From: Chitinimonas koreensis
Lineage (GTDB): Bacteria > Pseudomonadota > Gammaproteobacteria > Burkholderiales > Chitinimonadaceae
Reading direction: 5' to 3'
DNA: 64,000 bases
NCBI RefSeq assembly: GCF_014353015.1
Contig: NZ_CP060704.1
Coordinates: 2,629,001-2,693,000 of the forward strand
In this document: positions 29,410 to 40,667 of the stretch, in pieces
Position numbering within the stretch: the stretch's first letter is position 1
How the letters are laid out: every line of letters begins with the position of its first letter
Notes under the pieces: model-generated
Told to the model about the DNA's origin: nothing
Databases searched by the model: none
Seen by the model: only the letters and a program-made list of their open reading frames with translations
Translations under genes and position numbers: made by a program

Positions 29410-31794
29410 TTACTTCGCCAGTTCCTTGGCCAGGTAGAGCCAGGTTTCCACCACCGTATCGGGATTCAGCGACACCGTCTCGATGCCCTGCTCCACCAGC
29501 CACTTGGCGAAATCGGGGTGGTCGGACGGGCCCTGGCCGCAAATGCCGATGTACTTGCCCTGGGCGCGGCAGGCCTTGATCGCCATCGCCAGCATGGCCT
29601 TGACCGCATCGTTGCGCTCGTCGAACAGCGAGGCGATCGGGCCGCCGGAGTCGCGGTCCAGCGCCAGCGTGAGCTGGGTCATGTCGTTCGAACCGATCGA
29701 GAAGCCGTCGAAGTATTCGAGGAACTGGTCGGCCAGGATCGCGTTGGACGGGATCTCGCACATCATGATCAGGCGCAGATCGTCGCGGCCGCGCTCCAGG
29801 CCCTGCTCCTTCAGCAGCTCGACCACCTTGCGCGCCTCGTCCAGCGTGCGCACGAAGGGGATCATCACCTCGACGTTCTTCAGGCCCATCTCGTTGCGCA
29901 CCTTCTTCAGCGCGCGCGTTTCGAGTTCGAAGCAATCGCGGAACGACTCGCTGATGTAGCGCGAGGCGCCGCGGAAGCCGATCATCGGATTCTCTTCGTG
30001 CGGCTCGTAGTTCTGACCGCCGATCAGGTTCGAGTACTCGTTCGACTTGAAGTCGGACATCCGCACGATGACCTTCTTCGGGTGGAAGGCGGCCGCCAGC
30101 GTGGCGATGCCCTCGGCCAGCTTCTCGACGTAGAAATCGACCGCCGAAGCGTAGCCGCCGATGCGCTCCTCGACCTGCTGCTTCAGGTCCCACGGCAGGT
30201 TCGGGTAGGCCAGCAGCGCCTTCGGGTGCACGCCGATCATGCGGTTGATGATGAATTCGAGGCGGGCGAGGCCGACACCCTCGTTGGGCAGGTGGCTGAA
30301 GTCGAACGCCAGTTCCGGGTTGCCGACGTTCATCATCAGCTTGACCGGGCTCTTGGGCATCGAATCGAGCTTGAGGTCGATGATCTCGACGTCGAGCAGG
30401 CCTTCGTAGATATTGCCGGTGTCGCCCTCGGCACAGGAGACGGTGACCTGCTGGCCGTCGCTCAGCGCATAGGTGGCGTCGCCGCAGCCGACCACGGCCG
30501 GGATGCCGAGCTCGCGCGCGATGATGGCGGCGTGGCAGGTACGGCCGCCGCGGTTGGTGACGATGGCCGAGGCGCGCTTCATCACCGGTTCCCAGTCCGG
30601 ATCGGTCATGTCGGTGACCAGCACGTCGCCCGGCTTGACCGTGTCCATCTCGCTGGCGTCCTTGATCAGGCGGACCGTGCCCTGGCCGATCTTCTGGCCG
30701 ATCGCGCGGCCCGAGGCCAGCACGGTCGACTTGCTGTTGAGGCGGTAGCGGCGCAGCGTGTCGACGCGCGCTTCCTGCGACTTCACGGTCTCCGGCCGGG
30801 CCTGCAGGATGTAGAGCTTGCCGTCGACGCCGTCGCGGCCCCATTCGATGTCCATCGGCCGCTGGTAGTGCTGCTCGATGATCAGCGCGTAGCGCGACAG
30901 CTCTTCCACCTCGGCGTCGCTGATCGAGAAGGTGTTGCGCTCGACGTCGGACACGTCGACGGTGCGCACCGACTTGCCGGCGGTCGCCTCGGCCGTGAAC
31001 TCCATCTTGAGCAGCTTGGAGCCGCGGTTGCGGCGCAGGATGGCCGGGCGGCCGGCCTTGAGGTTGGGCTTGTAGACGTAGAACTCGTCCGGGTTCACGG
31101 CGCCCTGCACCACGGTCTCGCCCAGGCCGTAGCTGGCGGTGACGAAGACCACGTCGTCGAAGCCCGACTCGGTGTCGATGGTGAACATCACGCCGGCTGC
31201 GCCCTTGTCCGAGCGCACCATGCGCTGGATGCCGGCCGACAGCGCCACGTCGGCGTGGGCGAAGCCCTTGTGCACGCGGTAGGAGATCGCGCGGTCGTTG
31301 TACAGCGAGGCGAACACTTCCTTGATCGCGTGCAGCACGTTGTCGATGCCGACGATGTTGAGGAAGGTCTCCTGCTGGCCGGCGAAGGAGGCGTCCGGCA
31401 GATCCTCGGCGGTGGCGGAGGAGCGCACGGCGACCGAGATCGCGGCGCCGGAGTCGGCTTCCATCTTGGCAAAGGCGGTGCGGATGTCGGCGTCGAGCGC
31501 CGGCGGGAACGGCTGGTCGACCACCCACTGGCGGATCTGTTTGCCGACGCGCGCCAGTTCGGTGACGTTCTCGACGTCGAGCGCGTTCAGCGCCGCGTCG
31601 ATCTTGGCAGAGAGGCCGTCGTGGGCCAGGAAGGCGCGGTAGGCATCGGCGGTGGTGGCGAAGCCGCCGGGAACGCGCACGCCGGAGGCGGCCAGCTGGC
31701 TGATCATTTCGCCGAGCGAGGCGTTCTTGCCGCCCACCCGTTCGACGTCGGTCATGCGCAGCTCGTCAAACCAGATGACGTTGTTCTCTGCCAT
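29410..31794 (-). CDS. ppsA: Phosphoenolpyruvate synthase
   Basis: A 794-aa gluconeogenic enzyme converting pyruvate and ATP to phosphoenolpyruvate. The N-terminal ATP-grasp part starts VGGKNASLGEMISQL; the swivelling domain has TNRGGRTCHAAIIARE with the phosphorylated His at residue 421; the C-terminal TIM-barrel part shows GICGQGPSDHPDFA. Length and His position match the E. coli enzyme. AAGGAAA precedes the start. The regulatory kinase/pyrophosphorylase gene diverges from it. Confidence 0.97.
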   Translation of the reverse strand: MAENNVIWFDELRMTDVERVGGKNASLGEMISQLAASGVRVPGGFATTADAYRAFLAHDGLSAKIDAALNALDVENVTELARVGKQIRQWVVDQPFPPALDADIRTAFAKMEADSGAAISVAVRSSATAEDLPDASFAGQQETFLNIVGIDNVLHAIKEVFASLYNDRAISYRVHKGFAHADVALSAGIQRMVRSDKGAAGVMFTIDTESGFDDVVFVTASYGLGETVVQGAVNPDEFYVYKPNLKAGRPAILRRNRGSKLLKMEFTAEATAGKSVRTVDVSDVERNTFSISDAEVEELSRYALIIEQHYQRPMDIEWGRDGVDGKLYILQARPETVKSQEARVDTLRRYRLNSKSTVLASGRAIGQKIGQGTVRLIKDASEMDTVKPGDVLVTDMTDPDWEPVMKRASAIVTNRGGRTCHAAIIARELGIPAVVGCGDATYALSDGQQVTVSCAEGDTGNIYEGLLDVEIIDLKLDSMPKSPVKLMMNVGNPELAFDFSHLPNEGVGLARLEFIINRMIGVHPKALLAYPNLPWDLKQQVEERIGGYASAVDFYVEKLAEGIATLAAAFHPKKVIVRMSDFKSNEYSNLIGGQNYEPHEENPMIGFRGASRYISESFRDCFELETRALKKVRNEMGLKNVEVMIPFVRTLDEARKVVELLKEQGLERGRDDLRLIMMCEIPSNAILADQFLEYFDGFSIGSNDMTQLTLALDRDSGGPIASLFDERNDAVKAMLAMAIKACRAQGKYIGICGQGPSDHPDFAKWLVEQGIETVSLNPDTVVETWLYLAKELAK

Positions 31795-32076
31795 TTCGTG
31801 TGTTTCCTTGCTGGATTTGGGGAATCTGGGAACGCGATTCTAGCCTGTTTGGGCGCAGGCACGCAGCCGCCCGATATACCTGGCCGCGACCAATTTTTGC
31901 GCAATGCAACACAGGGCGCCGAAAACGCCGGCATCAAAATGTAGTTCGGCTCGCGCAGCTACAAGTCCGCACCGCGGCCGTGCCCGCTTTCCCTGATGTT
32001 GCATCTGCACAACCGGCTCGCGGCCGTTGCGGGCGCTGTGGCAACATGGTCCGACCACCCGCCCAGAGAAACTGCC
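31795..32076. promoter_or_regulatory. Divergent ppsA/ppsR promoter region
   Basis: A 282-bp gap between divergent genes. For ppsA a -10-like TAGAAT lies at 31842-31837 on the minus strand, about 42 bp before the start codon, but its -35 is poor. A short palindrome GCCTG-N8-CAGGC overlaps the spacer and could be a regulator site. Nothing convincing is seen for ppsR. Confidence 0.35.
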
Positions 32077-32900
32077 ATGCCCAGCACCGCACCGTCTTCT
32101 TCATCTCCGACCGCACCGGCATCACCGCCGAGATGCTGGGCCACAGCCTGATCACCCAGTTCGAGGGCATCGAGTTCAAGCGCATCACCCTGCCCTTCGT
32201 CGATACGGTGGAGAAGGCGCAGCACGTGGCCGAGCGCATCCGCCAGGCCGGCGCGCAGGACGGCGTGCGGCCGCTGGTGTTCTCGACCTTCGTCAAGAAC
32301 GACTTCCGCAGCATCATCCACATTCCCGAAGCCCACGTGGTCGACTTCTTCGAGGCCTTCATCGCGCCGCTGGAGAACGAGCTGGGCCAGGAGTCCTCCC
32401 ACACGGTGGGCAAGAGCCACAGCATCCAGAACTTCCACGAGTACAACGCCCGCATCGAGGCGGTGAACTACGCGATGGCCCACGACGACGGCATCAAGCC
32501 GAGCGACCTGGCCGAGGCCGACATCGTACTGGTCGGCGTATCGCGCTCGGGCAAGACGCCGACCTGCCTCTACCTCGCGCTGCAATACGGCATCAAGGCC
32601 GCCAACTACCCGCTGACGCCGGACGACTTCGGCCAGAGCGGCCTGCCGCGCGCGCTGCTGCCGTTCAAGCACAAGCTGTTCGGCCTCACCATCGTGCCCG
32701 AGCGGCTGGTGCAGATCCGCTCCGAGCGCAAGCCCGACAGCCGCTACGCTTCGCTCGACAATTGCCGCTTCGAGGTGGCCGAGGCCGAGGCGATCTACCG
32801 CAACGCCGGCATCCCGCACCTGAACACCACCAGCAAGTCGATCGAGGAGCTGGCCTCGACCATCATCCACAAGGCCAGCCTGACGCGGCGCGTCTATTGA
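32077..32900 (+). CDS. ppsR: Phosphoenolpyruvate synthase regulatory protein (kinase/pyrophosphorylase; frame break at codon 4-5)
   Basis: A bifunctional enzyme that inactivates PpsA by ADP-dependent phosphorylation and reactivates it by phosphorolysis. The body RTVFFISDRTGITAEMLGHS... with the P-loop-like GVSRSGKTPTCLYLA and the ending TSKSIEELASTII is typical. The ATG at 32077 (MPST) is out of frame with the body; one extra C near 32088 gives MPSTRTVFFISD, the normal N-terminus, and a 274-aa protein. An alternative in-frame start at 32046 gives an atypical MVRPPAQRNCHAQH leader. I favour the repaired form. Confidence 0.93.
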
Positions 32901-32922
32901 GCGCCGGACCTACGGTAACCAT

Positions 32923-33000
32923 GTAGGAGCGGCTTCAGCCGCGAACGGGTGGATGGCATCCGATGGTGCTCGACCCGTTCGCGGCTGAAGCCGCTCCTAC
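32923..33000. repeat. REP-like palindrome, copy 2
   Basis: A perfect 28-bp inverted repeat (32923-32950 and 32973-33000) with a 22-base loop. Both ends are GTAG/CTAC heads and the stem begins GTAGGAGCGGCTTCAGCCGC. It lies between the convergent ppsR and UbiB-family genes. Confidence 0.9.
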
Positions 33001-33027
33001 AGAACCGGACGCGGCGGGCCGCTCCGG

Positions 33028-34713
33028 CTAGCGCTGATCGCGCCCGGCCCGCCAGATCGACCAGATCAGCCACAGGCTGTTGAAGAAGGCGATCAGGAAA
33101 CCGATGAAGCCGAAGGCCGGCAGGCCGAACAGGCGCGGGCCGGCCGGCACCGTCATCACGATGCTCGAGCCGATGATCAGGCAGCCGGTGACGATGCCCA
33201 GCGTGAGCCGGCTGGCCGAGCGGTCGATCTGGGCGCCGAAGTGGTCGAGCCGCTTGAGGTCGAGGTCGATCCTGAGCTTGCCGCGCCGCGCCGCCTTCAC
33301 CAGCCGCGACACGTCGCGCGGCAGCCCGCCGACCAGCGTCACCATCTCCCACAGATTGCGCCGGCCCTTGCGCGCCAGGGCGCCCGGCGAATAGCGCGCC
33401 AGCATCACCCGCCGCACGAAGGGCGTCAGGTGGGGCACCATCTGGAAGTCCGGATCGAGCTGGCGGCCCAGGCCCTCGAGCGTGATCAGCGCCTTGAACA
33501 GCAGGGTCAGGTCGGCCGGCAGCGTGATCGCATGCTCGCGCATGATGGCGATCACGTCATTGAGCAGCTGGCCGAAGCGGATGTCCTTCAGCGACAGGTT
33601 CTCGTAGTTGAACATGAACTCGGCGAGGTCCGAGGCCAGCTTGTCCTCGTCGACCGGCACGTCCAGGGTCCAGTCGAGCAGCACGTTGAGGATGCCGCGC
33701 TCGTCGCGCGCTGCCAGCGCGGCCAGCAGGTCGACGATCTCGTCGCGGCGCGGTGCCGGCAGCCGGCCGACCATGCCGAAATCGATGAAGGCGATGCGGT
33801 TGTCGGGCAGGTAGATCACGTTGCCCGGATGCGGATCGGCGTGGAAGTAGCCGTCGATCAGGATCATCTTGAGCACCGCGTCGGCGCCGCGCTGGGCCAG
33901 GAGGCGCCGGTCGAGCCCGGCCGCCTCGAGCAGCGCCAGGTCGTTGCCCGGCACGCCGCCGATATAGGCCTGCACGTTGACGATCTCGTTGGTGTAGTCC
34001 CAGAAGATCTCCGGGATCACGATGAACGGGTCGCCGGCGAAGTTCTCGGCGAAGCGGCGATGGTTATGCGCTTCCTGCGCCAGGTCGAGCTCGCGCCGCA
34101 GCGACTTGGCGAACTGCTCGACGATGCGCACCGGCTGGTACTGGCGCGTGTCGGGGAATTCGAACTCGACCAGGGTGGCGAGATGGTGCAGCACCCGCAG
34201 GTCCGATTCGATCTTGGCCACGATATGGGGCCGCCGCACCTTGAGGATCACCAGCCGGCCGTCGGGCAGCGTGGCGCGGTGCACCTGGGCGATCGAGGCC
34301 GAGCCGATCGGCGTTTCGTCGAGTTCAGTGAACATCTCGTGCGGCGACCGGCCCCAGGCGCGGGTCAGCTCGGCGTCGAGCTCGGCGAACGGCGTGGCCG
34401 GCACCGCCGACTGCAGCTTTTCGAATTCGGCGATCCACTCGGGCGGGAACACGTCGACCCGGGTGGCCAGCACCTGGCCGAGCTTGATGAAGGTCGGGCC
34501 CAGCTCCTCCAGCGCGCGGCGGGCGCGCACCTGCGGCTCCTGCTCGTGGCGCGGGTCGTCCTCGGGCAGGTCGAGCGTCTCGCCGGCGCGCTCGAAGGTG
34601 CGCTGCACGTTGAGCCGGCGAACCAAATCGCCGAAGCCGTGTCTTGCCAGCACCCGAATGATTTCGCGGATGCGCGGCAGATCGCGCATCAGACTCATGG
34701 TTTCTTTCAGCAT
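33028..34713 (-). CDS. ABC1/AarF/UbiB family atypical kinase
   Basis: A 561-aa protein kinase-like membrane protein. Family hallmarks are all present: the KxGQ motif in FIKLGQVLATR, the Ala-rich nucleotide loop IGSASIAQVHRATLPDG, VILKVRRP, the catalytic HADPHPGNVIYL and the metal motif FIDFGMVGRL. Two hydrophobic C-terminal segments (about 505-525 and 532-550) anchor it. UbiB supports ubiquinone synthesis; ubiE/ubiJ, which often flank ubiB, are absent here, so it may be a paralogue. The start at 34713 or 34698 cannot be decided, as neither has a clear ribosome-binding site. Confidence 0.88.
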   Translation of the reverse strand: MLKETMSLMRDLPRIREIIRVLARHGFGDLVRRLNVQRTFERAGETLDLPEDDPRHEQEPQVRARRALEELGPTFIKLGQVLATRVDVFPPEWIAEFEKLQSAVPATPFAELDAELTRAWGRSPHEMFTELDETPIGSASIAQVHRATLPDGRLVILKVRRPHIVAKIESDLRVLHHLATLVEFEFPDTRQYQPVRIVEQFAKSLRRELDLAQEAHNHRRFAENFAGDPFIVIPEIFWDYTNEIVNVQAYIGGVPGNDLALLEAAGLDRRLLAQRGADAVLKMILIDGYFHADPHPGNVIYLPDNRIAFIDFGMVGRLPAPRRDEIVDLLAALAARDERGILNVLLDWTLDVPVDEDKLASDLAEFMFNYENLSLKDIRFGQLLNDVIAIMREHAITLPADLTLLFKALITLEGLGRQLDPDFQMVPHLTPFVRRVMLARYSPGALARKGRRNLWEMVTLVGGLPRDVSRLVKAARRGKLRIDLDLKRLDHFGAQIDRSASRLTLGIVTGCLIIGSSIVMTVPAGPRLFGLPAFGFIGFLIAFFNSLWLIWSIWRAGRDQR

Positions 34714-34812
34714 GGCGGAATATTAGGTTCTGTTGACATCAGGTTTGCAGGTCGCGGTATCGTACGGGCCTTCCTCGCTTCACCTCCCTTTATATCAGTC
34801 AAGAGTGCCGGA

Positions 34813-35511
34813 ATGACGTTCAAATACCGACACCTGCTGGCACTGCTATTGGCGGCGCCGCTCGTATTCGCCAAACCCCACGACGACCCGGCCACCCCGC
34901 CGCCGGCCGTGCAGGCCGACGACGCCTCGGCCGCGGAGGCGCCGGACGCCGCCGCCCAGGAGCCGGCCAACCGCTTCGCCCAGGACATCATGCTGCAGGC
35001 GCTCGGCCTGATCGGCGTGACCTACCGCTGGGGCGGCAACTCTCCCGAGACCGGCCTGGACTGCAGCGGTTTCATCAAGTACGTGTTCCAGCAGTCGCTC
35101 AACATCGCGCTGCCGCACAACGCCTTCGCCATCAGCCGGCTCGGCGAGGACGTCGACAAGGACGCGCTCAAGCCGGGCGACCTGGTGTTCTTCAACACGC
35201 TGGGCCGGCGCTTCTCGCACGTCGGCATCTACCTGGGTGACGACCGCTTCATCCATTCGCCGTCCAAGGGCAGCAAGGTGCAGATCGTGCGGCTGTCCGA
35301 CGCCTACTGGGCCAAGCGCTACAACGGCGCGCGCCGCGTCACCCACGAGAGCGTGGCCGAACGCAGCCCGATCCTGAACAGCCTGATGGCCGAGGCGCGC
35401 GAGAGCGTGGGCAAGAAGGGCAAGAAGAAGGGCCGCGCGGCGGCGGCCAAGAAGGGCAGCGGCAAGAAGGTTGCGGCGAAGAAGGCGCCGGCCAAGAAGA
35501 AACGCCGCTAA
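34813..35511 (+). CDS. Exported NlpC/P60 peptidoglycan endopeptidase with Lys/Ala-rich tail
   Basis: A 232-aa protein. Residues 1-20 are a signal peptide (ALLLAAPLVFA). A Pro/Ala linker precedes the NlpC/P60 domain (about 55-175) with catalytic Cys84 in LDCSGF, His136 in SHVGIYLGD and His148 in FIHSPS. Such enzymes cut within peptide stems of peptidoglycan. The last 35 residues are almost only Lys, Ala, Gly and Arg (GKKGKKKGR; KKVAAKKAPAKKKRR), as in histone H1-like proteins; in the periplasm this could bind acidic polymers. The start at 34813 is set by the signal peptide. It diverges from the UbiB-family gene. Confidence 0.88.
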   Translation: MTFKYRHLLALLLAAPLVFAKPHDDPATPPPAVQADDASAAEAPDAAAQEPANRFAQDIMLQALGLIGVTYRWGGNSPETGLDCSGFIKYVFQQSLNIALPHNAFAISRLGEDVDKDALKPGDLVFFNTLGRRFSHVGIYLGDDRFIHSPSKGSKVQIVRLSDAYWAKRYNGARRVTHESVAERSPILNSLMAEARESVGKKGKKKGRAAAAKKGSGKKVAAKKAPAKKKRR

Positions 35512-35519
35512 CGGCTTCT

Positions 35520-35640
35520 GCAGGAGCGGCTTCAGCCGCGAACCGCCGCAGCCGCAGCCGCTGGCGGCATGGCGCCGGTCCGTGGCCGATCCACCGGTCC
35601 GTGATCGATCCGGCGGTTCGCGGCCGAAGCCGCTCCTACG
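35520..35640. repeat. REP-like palindrome, copy 3 (long loop)
   Basis: Left arm 35520-35549 carries AGGAGCGGCTTCAGCCGCGA, right arm 35611-35640 its complement with one T-to-C mismatch, ending in GCTCCTAC. The loop is about 60 bases and itself GC-rich. It lies nine bases past the NlpC/P60 gene stop. Confidence 0.85.
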
Positions 35641-35663
35641 CAGGCGTTCGGCGTGCATGAAAC

Positions 35664-35693
35664 GACGAAGGCCGGCATCTGCCGGCCTTCGTC
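35664..35693. terminator. Bidirectional terminator hairpin
   Basis: A perfect 13-bp stem (GACGAAGGCCGGC, four-base loop) between the convergent NlpC/P60 gene and the unknown 140-aa gene. A short CTTCGTC tail rather than a long U-tract follows on either strand. Confidence 0.7.
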
Positions 35694-35720
35694 ATCGAGC
35701 GGTACCGCGCTGTCAGCGCG

Positions 35721-36143
35721 TCATTCGGTATAGAACGCGACCGGCCCGCTGCTGGTGACGCCGATGTTGAAGTGCTGGCCAGCGATCTCCTCCTGGCCGG
35801 CGAATTCGGTGTTGCGCACGATCTCGTGCAGCAGTTCGAGCTCCTTGAACTCCTCGACCAGCTCGCCGTCGCCATTGAGCAGCACTTCGATGCGCTCGAG
35901 GTCGGGATGGCTGCCCACCACCTTGATCCGGCTGCCCTCTTCCCACCACTGCAGGTGCACCGGCGGCGGCACAGGTACCGACTGGCGCTGGAACAGCTCG
36001 GCCACCAGCTTGCCGAACGCGGCCAGGTTGTTGGCGGCCCGGGTACGGATCGCATCGAGGTTCACTCCTGCCTCGTCGGGAGCGATCCCGAAAATGCGTG
36101 CCAGGCCCGCGTCGAGGCGGCCATTTTTTTCCACTACGATCAT
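35721..36143 (-). CDS. Unknown 140-aa protein
   Basis: I do not recognise the family. I chose the start MIVVEKNGRLDAG at 36143 because GGAG lies six bases upstream, rather than the TTG at 36161. The protein is acidic, with a helical N-terminal half (LDAIRTRAANNLAAFGKLVAELF) and a C-terminal half that alternates predicted strands and acidic loops (WWEEGSRIKVVGSHPDLERIEVLL with two tryptophans). No signal peptide or membrane segment. The gap to mutS (36144-36327) holds nothing recognisable. Confidence 0.6.
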   Translation of the reverse strand: MIVVEKNGRLDAGLARIFGIAPDEAGVNLDAIRTRAANNLAAFGKLVAELFQRQSVPVPPPVHLQWWEEGSRIKVVGSHPDLERIEVLLNGDGELVEEFKELELLHEIVRNTEFAGQEEIAGQHFNIGVTSSGPVAFYTE

Positions 36144-36327
36144 GATTTTCTCCGGCAACAAATGATGTGCCGGCGGTCAGTCGCCGCCGGCTCGCTTATC
36201 TACGAACTGCTGACTGGTTATAGCCGCAACGGAAACGATTACTAATTGATTTTTTCAATCATCCCAATGGCTTAGGGCCAGTAACCACGCCGTTTCGACC
36301 CCGGTCGGAACAAGCGCTCGGCGGGTT

Positions 36328-38922
<2,595 letters not shown>

Positions 38923-39141
38923 GTGCATCTCTTCATGGCATGCGTCGCCGCGGGCAGCGGTCGGCCTCGGGGCGGCGACGGAATGGTGACTGGGGGCCGG
39001 CTGCGGCGCGGGGCGCAGGGCCGGGGGCGCGACATTATCCAATGGCGGACGATGTGGGGCGAGGGGTATCGGCTGTAGAAGGCGATCGATCAGGTCGGTC
39101 TGGAATGAGGCGCGGTTTCCATTGCACGGCTGCTGGACTGA

Positions 39142-39420
39142 CATGGTTGCCAGGCATCGGGGACTTTCAGAAATCAGCACATCCAGCGCCGGGCCAAGCC
39201 GCATCGCCCGCTGTCGGAAACACAGGCGCGACGCAATCGGCGCATTGCGCGGATACGGGCACGTGGCGAGCATCCGTTCGCAGGACTGCGCCAGCTGGGC
39301 GGAAAGGTACTGCAGCGCATCGGATTGAAGCGTGCGGCGCTGCAACTGCAGTTGAAGGCGGCGACGTACAACCTGAAGCGTCTGAGCGGGCTCAAGGAGG
39401 CAGGGGTGATGGCGTTCTGA
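39142..39420 (+). pseudogene. IS5-like transposase C-terminal remnant
   Basis: From 39142 the frame reads IQRRAKPHRPLSETQARRNR, then RIARIRARGEHPFAG with the typical 'ARxEHPF' DDE transposase motif, then ATYNLKRLSGLKEAGVMAF and a stop at 39418-39420. The frame is closed by TGA at 39139 and the N-terminal two thirds are missing. No terminal inverted repeats or target duplications were found. It marks an old insertion at the border between the core genome and the Hint locus. Confidence 0.75.
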
Positions 39421-39794
39421 CGCCGGAGGTGCGTTCTGGACGGGGTGAAAGCAGGTCCGGGGCGGGAAATGGGAGATCGATTTGGTGGGGATGCCTAGAA
39501 AATAGGCAGCAAGACTGACGGTGTGGCATCAGCGCGGGGAAAGGGTGGTTTCTGGAAGTACTCTCAATTCTATCTCGGCCCGATATCCAGATTCACCGCG
39601 TCGGTCAATGCATATAACGGTGGGCCTGCAGGGCAGATCAAGAAGATCGGGATCACGTTCTACTGGCTGTATTCGATGGTGACCACGCGCTCCAGCAGCA
39701 TAGGGCTAGCCTTGATTTGGCGAGGTCTTTCCATTCTCTTGTGGTCGAATAGTGCGCCACATCACCCTCGGGCGCTGGCCTCATAGCCTTCGCT
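39421..39794. other. Gap between transposase remnant and Hint module
   Basis: A 374-bp stretch without a supported gene. An 87-codon open frame on the plus strand (39523-39786) has no ribosome-binding site or recognisable motif. It becomes AT-richer toward the Hint genes and may be debris of the insertion. Confidence 0.4.
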
Positions 39795-40460
39795 TTATTG
39801 GCCGCATGACTCTCCTAGGTAATTGGAATTGTGAACCCACACCCCCATCTCGCCGACGTAATAGGTGTGAAAATCCTCGACTGCCAGATTGTAGACATCG
39901 CGAGTAAACCTATCCGCGACGTACATTGCATCGTTATATTCCATTTCATTAATGCGTACTGGCTTCTCGGCAAATCGGACGCGATGCCCCATTGCATTGG
40001 AAAAATCACTATTTGTTATAACAAAACCCACGCCCTCTTCGACAGTGCAATCTTCAGTCGTTGCTTCAAGAACAGGCCAGCGCTCAATGGTGTATACAGA
40101 AGAGCCATTTGCTAAAAATAATATTTGACCTTGCTCCACCCTCCTTAACTCTGTCCAGCCGATGTCCTGCACCCAAAATAGATGATCGGCCGTGGTAAAC
40201 AAATAATTAAAATCCCCCGATTCATTGCAATGCATTAACGAGTATATCTCCCTCCCACGCGTCATCCCTATATTCAGCACCCGCTTATAAGCCTGCGGAC
40301 CATCCCCGGATTCCGGCCTGGACAGAACCATGTCACCGATTTTGATCTGTTCAATGGGAACCAAACCCTTGTCGACATGAACAAGAGTCCCCTTCACGAA
40401 GCCGGCAACACCTTTGCCCTGCAATCGGTGCTCATAAAAATCAACTAGTACATCTTGCAT
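39795..40460 (-). CDS. Orphan Hint-domain module lacking the catalytic cysteine
   Basis: A 221-aa protein, a Hint (intein/hedgehog-type) domain in the polymorphic-toxin style. It aligns with three other modules in this window: GTLVHVDKGLVPIEQIKIGDMVLS, a central ADHLFWVQDIGW (the other modules have SHPIF or NHPIW), and the C-terminal FHTYYVGEMGVWVHN. At the splice-type position, where the others have Cys followed by FVAG or FIAG, this one has Gly (GVAGFVKGTLVH), so self-cleavage is not expected. After the final Asn only ten residues remain, so there is no toxin domain. The start at 40460 has GGAG six bases upstream. The sequence is AT-richer than the core genes. It is probably an inactive remnant cassette. 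Confidence 0.7.
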   Translation of the reverse strand: MQDVLVDFYEHRLQGKGVAGFVKGTLVHVDKGLVPIEQIKIGDMVLSRPESGDGPQAYKRVLNIGMTRGREIYSLMHCNESGDFNYLFTTADHLFWVQDIGWTELRRVEQGQILFLANGSSVYTIERWPVLEATTEDCTVEEGVGFVITNSDFSNAMGHRVRFAEKPVRINEMEYNDAMYVADRFTRDVYNLAVEDFHTYYVGEMGVWVHNSNYLGESCGQ

Positions 40461-40667
40461 ACACATCTCCAATTCTGCGCCGGACAATATTTTGCAAACG
40501 AAGCTCCAATTTCGCGGCATGCCTCAGCAAGCAGTTTCAGGTTTTCCTCCCTCTTGGCGGGTATGCAGCCCCATGCGGTCTTACTCAATTAACCACGCAA
40601 TTCTCATTGTATTAATTGACTTTTCAGCTTGAATAAAGGGGGCGTAAGCCATTGGTAAACAGGGTCT
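40461..40667. other. AT-rich spacer between Hint genes
   Basis: A 207-bp gap with no gene recognised. An in-frame extension of the orphan Hint module (to 40520) has no ribosome-binding site. No immunity-like reading frame is visible. Confidence 0.35.

Noticed and set aside
38923..39345. N-terminal extension of mutS by 141 residues
   Set aside because: The extension is antisense to a transposase remnant, is not seen in MutS proteins and has no ribosome-binding site.
39523..39786. An 87-codon plus-strand open frame as a gene
   Set aside because: No ribosome-binding site, no recognised motif, and it lies in insertion debris.
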